DNA of 64,000 nucleotides from Vibrio celticus (GCF_024347335.1 NZ_AP025463.1:2232001-2296000); one strand, 5' to 3'. Positions 26,376-35,023 are shown, counted from the first letter of the stretch. A program made the numbers and translations. The notes: generated by a model from the letters alone, not told the origin.

Positions 26376-27182
26376 TTAACTCTTATGAATTAAACGATAT
26401 TCGGTGTTAGACAAAATAGCTTCTTCTAAAGCCCCCACACCTAACGTACTGTAACCATAGAAATTAGGTTTCGCATTCAAACGTAAAGACTGTACGCTTT
26501 CTACAACGTTCTCGTCCATTGTTAAAGCGTCTACCACTTCCGAAAGCAACTTCCTGTTCTCTTGTGACATCGGCGAAATAAACTCACTCGCACCACTGAT
26601 TGATGAGTACAAGTAGCCAAATTCGCCACCATTATTCTCTTCAATGTAGTAGTTACCTGTTCTTGCAAACGATGCACGGATCTCATTGACACTTTCAATA
26701 GAACTAAACGTCTGTGCAAAAAACTCAGAACCACCTGCATGCTCGAATGTTTCTGGAGCAAAGTCTTCATTTGGGAAGACCAGATAAGCGACGATCGCAT
26801 TATCTCGAGTAATCGCAGAAAGGATGAAGTTGTCGTCCTGGTAGTACTTAATCACATCATCCGTTGTAGCGCGCTTAATATAAACAGGCGCACCAAATGT
26901 TTGGTCTAAGGTTTCGGCAGATGAACGAATATAGATTTTGTCCAACTTTCTATGCGATGGAATGTCTGTCATTTGAGAAAGACCAAAATCGAACATCTTT
27001 TCTAGCGCATCAAAGCTGTCATTAAAGCCGCCCAAAGCAATGGAAATAACCGACACTAAGCCGATAGTGCGTGCCATACCGCCCTTCTTCTGCTCTTCCA
27101 ACAGAGACTCTTGAGTGTCTTGAAGTTCTTGTAACTCTTCCTGTATATCTTTTTGAATATCCTTGTTTTGCTCTTCAGACAT
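26376..27182 (-). CDS. Hypothetical coiled-coil membrane protein of the envelope cluster (268 aa)
   Basis: The first ~35 residues are a Glu/Gln/Lys heptad-like coiled coil (NKDIQKDIQEELQELQDTQE). A short hydrophobic stretch (TIGLVSVISIALGGF, about residues 39-53) follows, then a ~210-residue soluble domain with no motif I recognise. Within it, KIYIRSSAETLDQTFGAPVY resembles a small alpha/beta module. It is probably inserted in the inner membrane. It starts two bases after the small membrane protein gene, so the two are co-transcribed. Function unknown. Confidence 0.78.
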   Translation of the reverse strand: MSEEQNKDIQKDIQEELQELQDTQESLLEEQKKGGMARTIGLVSVISIALGGFNDSFDALEKMFDFGLSQMTDIPSHRKLDKIYIRSSAETLDQTFGAPVYIKRATTDDVIKYYQDDNFILSAITRDNAIVAYLVFPNEDFAPETFEHAGGSEFFAQTFSSIESVNEIRASFARTGNYYIEENNGGEFGYLYSSISGASEFISPMSQENRKLLSEVVDALTMDENVVESVQSLRLNAKPNFYGYSTLGVGALEEAILSNTEYRLIHKS

Positions 27183-27184
27183 TT

Positions 27185-27355
27185 TTAACCTTTGATCTCG
27201 TCGATTTTATCCATTAGCGCATCTGTACCATCTTCAGCCTTCTCTTGAACTCGCTCAAAAGCATCCGTGTCCATGGTGCTTTCAATTTCATCGCTGTAAT
27301 TAAGACCAAGATAAATGCCGATACCGATAAATACTAAAGCGAAAATTTTAAACAT
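27185..27355 (-). CDS. Small single-pass membrane protein (56 aa)
   Basis: MFKIFALVFIGIGIYLGLNY is one membrane helix, followed by an acidic helical tail (SDEIESTMDTDAFERVQEKA) with regular charge spacing. The ATG at 27355 is preferred over an in-frame TTG at 27367 because GAGAG lies seven bases before it. The gene lies tightly between the transglycosylase and the coiled-coil protein, suggesting an inner-membrane partner for the latter. I know no named family. Confidence 0.72.
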   Translation of the reverse strand: MFKIFALVFIGIGIYLGLNYSDEIESTMDTDAFERVQEKAEDGTDALMDKIDEIKG

Positions 27356-27433
27356 TGCTACTCTCAATTCATTAACTGGTAATCCAAGTACATGCCAATG
27401 ACATGTACTTGGTTGTTTTGCTTAACTAATTTA

Positions 27434-28927
27434 TTACTTATACAAAGCGATACGACTGTTTACTTTCTTCAAGTAATTTTTGGTTTCGTCGTACGGCAGA
27501 TTAACCACTAGCTGATCATAGACTTGTTGAGGCGTCAGCTGGTTGATAATCTTCGATGCTTTGCCAATACTGGTGGAGCGATCTTTATTGAACGCTCTAG
27601 CCACATTACCCGCACCAGTGTTATATGCGGCAATGACACAGTACAAACGGCTTTCGTCATTCTTTATCTTGCGAAGATACTTACTGTTTAGGATGTCCAA
27701 ATAGGCCGTACCTGTTTCTACGTTGATAACTGGTTGATACAGATCCGCCACTTTCATTGGCGCGTCGATATTACGGACTTGTTTGTTAACGTCATGACCC
27801 GCACTGGTTGGTACCACTTGCATCAAACCAAACGCAGGCACGTGTGATTTCGCATCCGGACGGAACGCCGATTCCGAGTGCATGATTGCCATAATCAGTG
27901 CAGCATCAACTTCCCAGTTTTTACTCTCGTTCTCAGCCAACGCACTGTACTTGCTCGCGCGCGCTTTTAAGCTGTTCTCAGGAAGCTTAACTTTGTAACT
28001 GATCACTTTTTTCGGCTTAGCCGGGGCCGCCGCAACGTCAACGGCTGGCTTAGGCTTTACCACTTGTGGCTGTGGCGCTTTTTCGACGACTTTTTCCACA
28101 ACTTTTGGCGGCTGCTTTTCTGTTGGCGCGGGCTCTAGCTTGGCAACCTCTTTTGATACTTCAACCTTTTCAGCTGGCTTTACGATCTCAACTTCTGGCT
28201 CTGGTCGTTTAACCTCAATACCATGTTTGGCACGCATTTCGTCATACAGCTTGGTTTGCGCCGCAATACGTTCCTGAGCTTTTGCCAGTAGTGCCATTTT
28301 CTTGTTATGAGCACGCTGGTAAATAAAAGAGTCTGGAATACCAGTATCAGATAAAATCAATCGCTCGGCTTGCACATCCAACTCATTCATCTGGCTTTGC
28401 GTCTGCTGGATAACGAAGTTTTTCTCTTCTTGCTCTTTCTCCAAAGAGTAAAGCACCGCGTGGTCTTCTGCTTTTAGCTCCGCTAGCTCAACGTTTTGAC
28501 CAGCAACCTCAACCGGAATGTTTTTAACAAGCGCTTTAATCTCTTCAGGGCTGCTATCTTCATCCACCAATACAGATACTGTTGCAGTATTAGTTTCGTA
28601 ATCGACTGAAGTTTTCACCTGATCGTCTTGAGAGTAATCCACCTGCTTGGTTTGAGATGAAACCTCACCCTCACCCCATGTCTTGATTAGATCGGTTCTG
28701 CGCTCATCGAGGTTGTTAGTATATTCATCACGCCAAGCTTCGTACTCATCCAAATAAGCATTAACGTAAGCATGAAACTCTTTGACTTTGTCTTCTTGAG
28801 ACTGGCTTGCTTTGGCAACAGCATTGTTTAGCTGCTGCTTTTGTTCTTCTGACACAGCAAATGCCTGAGAACTAATAGCTGCCGAAATAACTACAGCTAA
28901 CACGGTCTTATTGATCATTTTGTACAT
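27434..28927 (-). CDS. MltC-like lytic transglycosylase (SLT domain)
   Basis: The 497-residue exported protein has a signal peptide ending SAAISSQAFA without a lipobox Cys, unlike E. coli MltC. Residues ~45-125 resemble the MltC N-terminal domain (DLIKTWGEGEV, VDYETNTATVSVLVDED). A helical region and a Pro/Lys/Val-rich linker (~240-310) follow, then the SLT domain with catalytic Glu352 in MAIMHSESAFRPDAK, FGLMQVVPTSAG, and CVIAAYNTGAGNVARAF. It cleaves the MurNAc-GlcNAc bond with 1,6-anhydro formation. Placement inside a lipoprotein cluster suggests a dedicated role in opening peptidoglycan. The ribosome site GGGAGTG precedes the ATG. Confidence 0.88.
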   Translation of the reverse strand: MYKMINKTVLAVVISAAISSQAFAVSEEQKQQLNNAVAKASQSQEDKVKEFHAYVNAYLDEYEAWRDEYTNNLDERRTDLIKTWGEGEVSSQTKQVDYSQDDQVKTSVDYETNTATVSVLVDEDSSPEEIKALVKNIPVEVAGQNVELAELKAEDHAVLYSLEKEQEEKNFVIQQTQSQMNELDVQAERLILSDTGIPDSFIYQRAHNKKMALLAKAQERIAAQTKLYDEMRAKHGIEVKRPEPEVEIVKPAEKVEVSKEVAKLEPAPTEKQPPKVVEKVVEKAPQPQVVKPKPAVDVAAAPAKPKKVISYKVKLPENSLKARASKYSALAENESKNWEVDAALIMAIMHSESAFRPDAKSHVPAFGLMQVVPTSAGHDVNKQVRNIDAPMKVADLYQPVINVETGTAYLDILNSKYLRKIKNDESRLYCVIAAYNTGAGNVARAFNKDRSTSIGKASKIINQLTPQQVYDQLVVNLPYDETKNYLKKVNSRIALYK

Positions 28928-28953
28928 AGTTCACTCCCAGAGTGTATAGAGAC

Positions 28954-28980
28954 AAAAGGCCACTCAAATGGCGGCCTTTT
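28954..28980. terminator. Hairpin between the LPP20 lipoprotein and transglycosylase genes
   Basis: AAAAGGCC (28954-28961) pairs with GGCCTTTT (28973-28980). Read leftward it is followed by only a short T tract, so it may attenuate rather than end transcription between the lipoprotein genes and the transglycosylase gene. Confidence 0.55.
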
Positions 28981-29011
28981 TCACTAATACTAATCGCGGT
29001 TCCGTTCGCGG

Positions 29012-29623
29012 TTATTTTTTCAATGCATCGAACGCCGCCGCAAGGTCTGCTGCCGCTTTCTCATTGTTGAATTGATCCCACAAAGCAGAATCTTCACCAC
29101 CAACTTCATCAATTACTTTGTTCATATTCGCATCGTATGCAGCTTGGTCCATACCGACTAGAACGTACAAGCCGCCCGTTGGGCTTGCTTGGCTTACGAT
29201 AATGCGGCTGCTAGTAAGCGTTTTATTCACGACTGTCTTAGTGATGTTCTCGAATGTCTCTTGAACATCTTCAGTCACTAGCGTTACACCCTCTGCTGCC
29301 GATGTAGAAGTCACACCTTCAGTAGCCGCTTGGAATAGGTTGCTCACGTCAGTTTCAAACTCAGCTGCAAGGTTTACACGAGCATCATTGACTGCAACTT
29401 TTCGCATAACGCTCATACCAGCTGCACTCTTCTTGGAGTAGCCTTTTGCCGCTGCAGCGATATCGCTTGGTATCACATCACAAATCCAACCCGGCGCAGA
29501 TACGGTAGGTGCATCTGGGAAAGTACATGGAGCGAAGTTTTGCGCTTCCTTAACCGTCGCGTTGTTGCTCTGACAGCCAGCTAGAACTGCTACTAGTGAA
29601 GTTGCAATAAGTAGTTTTTTCAT
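29012..29623 (-). CDS. LPP20-family lipoprotein (203 aa)
   Basis: The lipobox is MKKLLIATSLVAVLAGCQSN (Cys17). The mature part matches the LPP20/FlgP layout: APGWICDVIP, then a Gly/Ser-rich AAAAKGYSKKSAAGMSVMR, then a helix VNDARVNLAAEFETD. It ends with the beta-strand GGLYVLVGMD and an acidic helical tail. LPP20 domains build rings or disks at the outer membrane (Vibrio FlgP, Campylobacter disk). Two Cys beyond the lipid site could form a disulfide. It is separated by three bases from the upstream CsgG-like gene. Confidence 0.8.
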   Translation of the reverse strand: MKKLLIATSLVAVLAGCQSNNATVKEAQNFAPCTFPDAPTVSAPGWICDVIPSDIAAAAKGYSKKSAAGMSVMRKVAVNDARVNLAAEFETDVSNLFQAATEGVTSTSAAEGVTLVTEDVQETFENITKTVVNKTLTSSRIIVSQASPTGGLYVLVGMDQAAYDANMNKVIDEVGGEDSALWDQFNNEKAAADLAAAFDALKK

Positions 29624-29626
29624 AAA

Positions 29627-30634
29627 TTAAAATTCGTTCTTTAAGTTTTCGACATGACATGATGGATCCAACAGAGGGCAGTCAATGCTTGATGCATCTA
29701 CCTTACTAATTGTTCCTTGCTTAACTTTCAGTGATACTTCTTCATCAATTACCACCCAAGAATACTTGTTAGTTACAGCATTTTGCTCATTATTTACAAC
29801 GTAGCCTTCACCGATTGGGTGAATTTCAGTTTCGCCTTCCATAGATTTCATAGCGTTAGAGAACAAAATATCTGCGCCTGGTTTAATCTTCTGGTTTTTA
29901 CCCATCGCAATGCGTACTTGTGTGCCCGCCTCACATTGGCGCATCTCAAGAACAGGTGCACTTGCCGCTAGCATTTTGTTAAGTTCGGTAGAGTAATTGA
30001 CCGCTTCTGCTGCTGCTTTAGCAGCCATGGAGCCATAAGTCGCGTTACTAACAGGACAACGTGAATTATTTGTTTCCGTAGAGGAATACTCGTCGCCTTC
30101 AAGCTTGATTCGCTTAACAACTTCCATACTTGGCAGTACAACAACTTTTGCTACCGCTTCTACGTCAAAGTCGTAGCTACATGAAGGCGCGATTTCCACT
30201 GTTTCGCCATCATCGTTTTTATATGTGCGGCGCTCGCTAAACGATGTACTTAGGTCAGCGTGTGTAACCTCCGTAATAATCGCGTAATCGGCGATTGGTA
30301 CACCTTTAGTGCTTAGGCGACCGCTCCGCTCGGCCAGTTTAATTTCACCTTTTACTTTGTTGGCAATTTTGCGATCAACAAGGTTTGCACCTGTCTCGTC
30401 AATCTGGGTCTCTATTGCATTTCGCATTGCTGACTGGATTTTTTTCGAAGCAGAGTTTTCAAAATCAATGTCGACAGGAAGAACAACAACCTTCATATTT
30501 TCTGAAGATGGGATTTGAATTTCAGCAGTTTCAATATCTACACGCGTATCAGGAGTACAAACAACATCTTCCTTGATAACACAGCCAGTTAAACCAGTGA
30601 TTACAGCACTAGCCATTAACGTTTTCTTTAACAT
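29627..30634 (-). CDS. CsgG/FlgT-like lipoprotein (335 aa)
   Basis: The lipobox is SAVITGLTGC. The middle domain has the CsgG/LpoB/TolB-N-like pattern: a strand MKVVVLPVDID, a helix SAMRNAIETQIDETGANLVD, then a strand ADYAIITEVTHAD. The C-terminal ~90 residues are beta-rich (TQVRIAMGKNQKIKPGADIL, GEGYVVNNEQN), like the SH3-like third domain of FlgT. Several Cys (CSYDFD, SRCPVS, RQCEAG, IDCPLLDPSCH) suggest disulfides in the periplasm. It starts after GGGAGAG. CsgG-type proteins form outer-membrane pores or scaffold rings; which applies here is unknown. Assignment is by pattern, not alignment. Confidence 0.65.
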   Translation of the reverse strand: MLKKTLMASAVITGLTGCVIKEDVVCTPDTRVDIETAEIQIPSSENMKVVVLPVDIDFENSASKKIQSAMRNAIETQIDETGANLVDRKIANKVKGEIKLAERSGRLSTKGVPIADYAIITEVTHADLSTSFSERRTYKNDDGETVEIAPSCSYDFDVEAVAKVVVLPSMEVVKRIKLEGDEYSSTETNNSRCPVSNATYGSMAAKAAAEAVNYSTELNKMLAASAPVLEMRQCEAGTQVRIAMGKNQKIKPGADILFSNAMKSMEGETEIHPIGEGYVVNNEQNAVTNKYSWVVIDEEVSLKVKQGTISKVDASSIDCPLLDPSCHVENLKNEF

Positions 30635-30684
30635 ATATTCTCTCCCGAATATGTTTATTTTATTTTTCTAGGACTAGAGGTTCG

Positions 30685-31668
30685 CTATTTAATTAAGCCC
30701 AGCGCAGTCCAAATCCCTTTCTCTTTTATTTGCTCATCAAAGTGGCGAGCAGCCCCTTCGTCGGCATATTTGTAGCTAGTTACAGAGTTTCCTGTAGAGA
30801 TAATTTCACTACGAGACACTGTTTTAGATTTCTTATTTATAATTTTAACATTAGAGACCAAGGTTGAAATATACGCGTCTCCGACTTTGTTTCTTCGACG
30901 CTCAGAATCCACTTTCAACACATGAGTTTGGTTTTTGTTCTTTGAAGTTGAGGTCGCGATGTTGAACTCTGATAACTGGTTCCCCAGCAGTTCAATTGCT
31001 TTTCTTGACTCTCTATCTGAAGAGAGACGGATGTTAATTTGGCTGCTTAATTTTTGGTGTGTAATAGTCAGCTGTTCGATTGCGCTGATGTCAGCTTTAT
31101 AACTAGGAATCAGAGATGAAAGCATTGCGATACGCACAGAAACATCGTGTTCAGTTTGATAAACACTGCGATTGTCTAACCACCAAAGTAATTTATCTTC
31201 GTGAGAAAGCGCATCAAGTTCGATTTGAGATTTACGGTTTAGATCTTTTATTTCGCGAATCAACTGTTGAGTCACGAGTGACTTTTTCACTCTTACTTCG
31301 ACAAACGCACCAAGATCATTCTCTTCCATTTGTACATATTCGATACCATTTAAGGTCAAGGATTCAGTCTTAGTATTAACTTTGTTATCAACTAGACTAT
31401 TTGAAAAACCCTTACCATTGGTTTCTCGAACGGTGTCTCTCATGTAAAAAGACGACTCGACTTGAGTCCATAACTTTTCGTTGATGTTGTTTACAGCAAT
31501 TTTTTTAGCATGAGATAGAGTTCGCGCTTGAGAAACTGCATGAATGTACTCGTCACTGTCTACTTTAGGCTTTAGATACCATTCAGGTTTTGTAGATTGA
31601 CAGCCAGAAAGAACAAGCAACGCGAATAGCGCTATGAAAAAGCGAACTATTTTTTTATTTGAAGACAT
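30685..31668 (-). CDS. LPP20-like lipoprotein with C-terminal extension (327 aa)
   Basis: The lipobox is LFALLVLSGCQSTK. It is followed by an LPP20-type segment: KPEWYLKPKVDSDEYIHAVS, a helix TLSHAKKIAVNNINEKL, and a strand GAFVEVRVKKSL. The second half (~170-327) is a longer helical and strand region with conserved-looking NIRLSSDRESRKAIELLGNQ and a C-terminal YADEGAARHFDEQIKEKG. It is the first gene of the lipoprotein trio, with 50 bases to the next. It is exported and probably anchored in the outer membrane, since the residue after Cys is Gln and not Asp. Confidence 0.72.
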   Translation of the reverse strand: MSSNKKIVRFFIALFALLVLSGCQSTKPEWYLKPKVDSDEYIHAVSQARTLSHAKKIAVNNINEKLWTQVESSFYMRDTVRETNGKGFSNSLVDNKVNTKTESLTLNGIEYVQMEENDLGAFVEVRVKKSLVTQQLIREIKDLNRKSQIELDALSHEDKLLWWLDNRSVYQTEHDVSVRIAMLSSLIPSYKADISAIEQLTITHQKLSSQINIRLSSDRESRKAIELLGNQLSEFNIATSTSKNKNQTHVLKVDSERRRNKVGDAYISTLVSNVKIINKKSKTVSRSEIISTGNSVTSYKYADEGAARHFDEQIKEKGIWTALGLIK

Positions 31669-32430
31669 TTGGAACCAACATCGAAAAAGTTTGTCGCAAT
31701 CTTATATCCTCAAAATTAAACATTCAAACGACCAAATTTATAGTTTGATTCATTTTTGAGCCAAATATATTTATTTTCTATTGATCTCACACATCAAATT
31801 CATACAAAACCTCCGTTAATTAACAAAAAAGATAATACAAGACCTTGATTTTTAGACACTTGATGTAAATTATAAATTACACAATAACCCTTTATTTTCC
31901 ATTGATAAAAACGTGAACAAAGTCTTAAAAAAACCGAATTTCGGTTCAAAAAATACACATAACTTTGATTAAAAAAGTGATATTCATTCAATAAAAGTGA
32001 GATGCTGATCTCAATGACAAATTTGATATTAACAGCAGATTTTGGTCTCTACCCTAAATAAAGATACCAGACAGACACTCGAAAAAATGAAATTCCGTTA
32101 ATCACAACAATGTTAATAAATCACTATCGCGCGAGATTTACAGGAATGAGCTGTCTATTTCTCATGCTAATACTGATAAAAATGAAAATAAGGTCTAATT
32201 AAATGGATATCAGAAATATAGGCCATTAGCGGATAAATAAAGAGGGGAAGTAGATCTTGTGGGAAGATAAATTATTTTTAGTTTCTATTTAAATCGAACC
32301 AAGAAACCAAATAAAACACCAACAGACAATGAATCCTTATTAAAAATAACCTTCATAGACAGAAAGTACAGATACCACCTTAAGGGTAGTTTCACTTTTG
32401 TCTATGAAGGGTTTGAGCATGTCTGTCTGA
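31669..32430. other. AT-rich gene-free stretch upstream of the lipoprotein cluster
   Basis: About 760 bases contain no credible gene; the only ORF of note (31800-31991, minus) lacks a ribosome site and has poor composition. A + T is well above the neighbours, with repeated TTTATTT/AAATAA tracts, so promoters and H-NS-like silencing are plausible. A 7-base palindromic arm AACCGAA/TTCGGTT (31932-31946) lies mid-region, and a long hairpin is near its right end (32350-32410). Confidence 0.6.
32350..32410. repeat. Long imperfect hairpin downstream of the HAD phosphatase gene
   Basis: CCTTCATAGAC (32350-32360) pairs perfectly with GTCTATGAAGG (32400-32410). AGAAAGT (32361-32367) extends the stem toward ACTTTT with one bulge. 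Inside lies a further imperfect TACC...GGTA stem. Read leftward after the phosphatase stop it is followed by TTATTTTTA, so it could be the terminator of the TRAP/phosphatase operon. Confidence 0.6.
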
Positions 32431-33216
32431 CTATTTTAGCGCGAGTAACTTGTCCGTAAACTCGGCAAAACCATATCCGCCAGGTTGAGTCATCACAACG
32501 ACTGGATGGTGTTCAAGACGTTGCCAATAGTGCTGAATGTTAGATACCCCAACGCTATTTGATAAGGCTTCAAACATATATTGGTCGTTCATCGAGTCAC
32601 CGACATAGCAACTACGCTCAAGTATCTCTTGGTCAGATAACCCCTTCTCCTTAAGAAAAGCGGTCGATGTCGATTTCTTAGAATGCTCACCATACCAAGC
32701 ATTGATATGAATAGAGCTTGCTGTCGCATGAGCACCTAACGCGTGAATCTTAGAGACAATCTCTTCGATAATGGCATCGTCGACTTTAGGACGGTTTTGA
32801 CCGATATCGATTGCCACCTCACACAGTCGGTAAGACTGATCCAGCGTTAAACTGAGCTCTGGGTAATCGCCCAAAATTGCCAATACTTGTTCTTTCAGCT
32901 TACCCTGATTGGCACTGATTTCTGGTAAAGGAATATCTGAGCGCAATGTCAGATAGCCATTTTTCTTTTCCATAATAAACGCGCCGTTCTCACCGAGAAC
33001 CGCATCAACAGGCCACAGCTGAGCAATGTGATCACACCAACCAGCACAAGCGCCCGTTACCGCAACCACTTTTTTCCCTGAATCACGCAGTTTACTTAAC
33101 GCAATCAAGGTTTCAGGTGGCAATTGACCTTGCCATGTTAAGGTGTCATCCAAATCGGTTAACACCCAATCTATCTTTTTCCAATTTTGGTTCAATTCAT
33201 TCGATACCGAATTCAT
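32431..33216 (-). CDS. HAD-IIB family sugar phosphatase
   Basis: The 261-residue HAD hydrolase has motif I VLTDLDDTLTW (nucleophile Asp and acid/base Asp), motif II VVAVTGA, a Lys in HSKKSTSTAF, and motif IV CYVGDSMNDQYMF. The type-IIB cap resembles that of sucrose-6-phosphate or mannosyl-3-phosphoglycerate phosphatases. It dephosphorylates a small phosphorylated sugar or polyol. It is the last gene of the TRAP transporter operon (35 bases after dctM), so it probably acts on a compound derived from the imported substrate. Confidence 0.85.
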   Translation of the reverse strand: MNSVSNELNQNWKKIDWVLTDLDDTLTWQGQLPPETLIALSKLRDSGKKVVAVTGACAGWCDHIAQLWPVDAVLGENGAFIMEKKNGYLTLRSDIPLPEISANQGKLKEQVLAILGDYPELSLTLDQSYRLCEVAIDIGQNRPKVDDAIIEEIVSKIHALGAHATASSIHINAWYGEHSKKSTSTAFLKEKGLSDQEILERSCYVGDSMNDQYMFEALSNSVGVSNIQHYWQRLEHHPVVVMTQPGGYGFAEFTDKLLALK

Positions 33217-33251
33217 TTCTACACCTCTAAATAATCAATCACTAAACAGTG

Positions 33252-34535
33252 TTAAAGCAAATTCGGTAAAAACATCACCAAGCTTTCAGAGAAAGTCAGC
33301 AACATCAAAACCGTGAGTAGTGCTAGCAACAAAGGAGCCACTTCTTTCACGAAGTCGACCATACGAACTTTTAAAATCGAGCAAACCGTAAACATCATCG
33401 AGCCAAATGGCGGAGTCACACCACCAATCATGATATTCACAATCACGATAATGCCGAAGTGAACCGGGTTAACGCCTAGATTAAGTACAGCAGGAAGCAG
33501 CAATGGCGTGAGTATGATCATTGCAGCGCCGCCTTCGATGAACATACCAACCACTAACAGCAGCACGTTAATCAACAACAGCAAGACTAACTTGTTGTCG
33601 GTAAGTTCAATCAAAGCAGAAGCAACATTGTGTGGGATCTGCTCTAGCGTCATGTAGTAACCAAAAACCATGGCACCGATAATGATGAACATAACGCTAC
33701 TTGTGCCCTGCACGGTTTCACGCATGATGAGCGGGATATGACGTAAACCCAGTTGACGATAAACGAAGATGCCAATAATCGCACAAAGCAATACGGCGAT
33801 AGCCCCCGCTTCTGTCGGAGTAAACAAACCAAAACGCATGCCTAGGATAATGCCGAACGGGATCAGCAGTGCAGGAATCGCTTTCAGGAAGTAATGAAAA
33901 CGCTCTTTGGCAGACGCAGGCTCCGAACGAGAAGGTTTGTAACGACGTTTACGCGCGATAAACGCAATAGTGACCATCAGCGACAGCGCCATCAAAAATG
34001 CAGGAACGTAGCCCGCAATAAACATTTGATGAACCGACACGTTCGCTAACAACGCAAAAATGATTAAGTTGATACCCGGTGGAATCACAGGACTGATACT
34101 TGAAGACGCAGCTGTCACAGCGGCCGTGAATGGCAAATCATAACCACGCTTGGTCATTTCAGGGGCTAGAATCTTCGATTGCATCGCTGCATCCGCATTT
34201 GCAGAGCCAGAGATACCGCCCATAAGTGTACTCAGTGCGACATTCACTTGAGCAAGACCACCAGTTTTATGGCCAATCATTGAGTCGGCAAAGGCAAGTA
34301 AGCTCTTACTGATCCCCGCATAGTTCATCACCGAACCAACCATGATAAAGAACGGAATGGCCAACAAAGGAAAAGACTCAGCAGAACTAATAAAGCGCTG
34401 CATCACCAAGCTCACCGGAATTGAGTCATTAATAAAAAGAAAGTAAACCATCGCTGATGCGATCAGAGAAAACGCGATGGGGATGTTCAAAAGAAACAGA
34501 ACAAACAGAATAAGGATTGGAAGATAGCTTTCCAT
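33252..34535 (-). CDS. TRAP transporter large permease (DctM-like)
   Basis: The 427-residue protein has about twelve membrane helices and family segments such as FPLLAIPFFIMVGSVMNYAG, the substrate-path region LMGGISGSANADAAMQSKIL, and IMIGGVTPPFGSMMFTVCSI. It forms the Na+-driven substrate channel with the small subunit. The gene sits between the small permease (nine bases away) and the HAD phosphatase. Substrate is not evident from sequence. Confidence 0.92.
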   Translation of the reverse strand: MESYLPILILFVLFLLNIPIAFSLIASAMVYFLFINDSIPVSLVMQRFISSAESFPLLAIPFFIMVGSVMNYAGISKSLLAFADSMIGHKTGGLAQVNVALSTLMGGISGSANADAAMQSKILAPEMTKRGYDLPFTAAVTAASSSISPVIPPGINLIIFALLANVSVHQMFIAGYVPAFLMALSLMVTIAFIARKRRYKPSRSEPASAKERFHYFLKAIPALLIPFGIILGMRFGLFTPTEAGAIAVLLCAIIGIFVYRQLGLRHIPLIMRETVQGTSSVMFIIIGAMVFGYYMTLEQIPHNVASALIELTDNKLVLLLLINVLLLVVGMFIEGGAAMIILTPLLLPAVLNLGVNPVHFGIIVIVNIMIGGVTPPFGSMMFTVCSILKVRMVDFVKEVAPLLLALLTVLMLLTFSESLVMFLPNLL

Positions 34536-34544
34536 GAATCGTAC

Positions 34545-35009
34545 CTACTTAGAAGAGCGCTTTAGAGAAGCGACATCGCTCGCGATAAATCGAACGGTGT
34601 GGATCGCCATCAATGAGAAACAAAGCAACAGCACGCCATTGATAACAAAATATGACACGCCCATTACTGGCGTTACCTTGTTAGATAGCATGAGATACTG
34701 ATAACTCAGAACAGCCATTAAGATGTTCAGAGCCAGTAGGAAAACGGAAACACATAGCCTAAATGGGATTTTTGCTTTTTCTGGCAACATGGCAACCACC
34801 ACATCGACTCCCATGTGAAGCTTGTGTTTGTAACAGGAGCTAATTCCTAAGTAGACAGCCCAGATAAAGCAAATAACCGACAGCTCTTCACTCCACGGGA
34901 CAACAAAGCCAAATCCATAACGCAAGACGACGTTAACGATCACAACCAAAACGGTGATCGAAATAGCGATAGAAGCGAGGATTTCTTCAATATTTTTCAA
35001 TAAAAACAA
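34545..35009 (-). CDS. TRAP transporter small permease (DctQ-like)
   Basis: The 154-residue protein has four membrane helices and the family motif RYGFGFVVPWSEELSVICFI (W-x-E-E-L). The start codon is TTG at 35009; GGAGAAG lies nine bases before it and no ATG is near. It stabilises the large permease. A hairpin (35024-35050) separates it from the dctP gene, a common device for giving the binding protein a higher mRNA level. Confidence 0.9.
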   Translation of the reverse strand: MFLLKNIEEILASIAISITVLVVIVNVVLRYGFGFVVPWSEELSVICFIWAVYLGISSCYKHKLHMGVDVVVAMLPEKAKIPFRLCVSVFLLALNILMAVLSYQYLMLSNKVTPVMGVSYFVINGVLLLCFSLMAIHTVRFIASDVASLKRSSK

Positions 35010-35023
35010 AAGACTTCTCCAGT

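Noticed and set aside
31800..31991. 63-codon minus ORF in the AT-rich gap
   Set aside because: Phe/Tyr/Leu/Lys-rich composition expected from AT-rich noncoding DNA, and no ribosome site.
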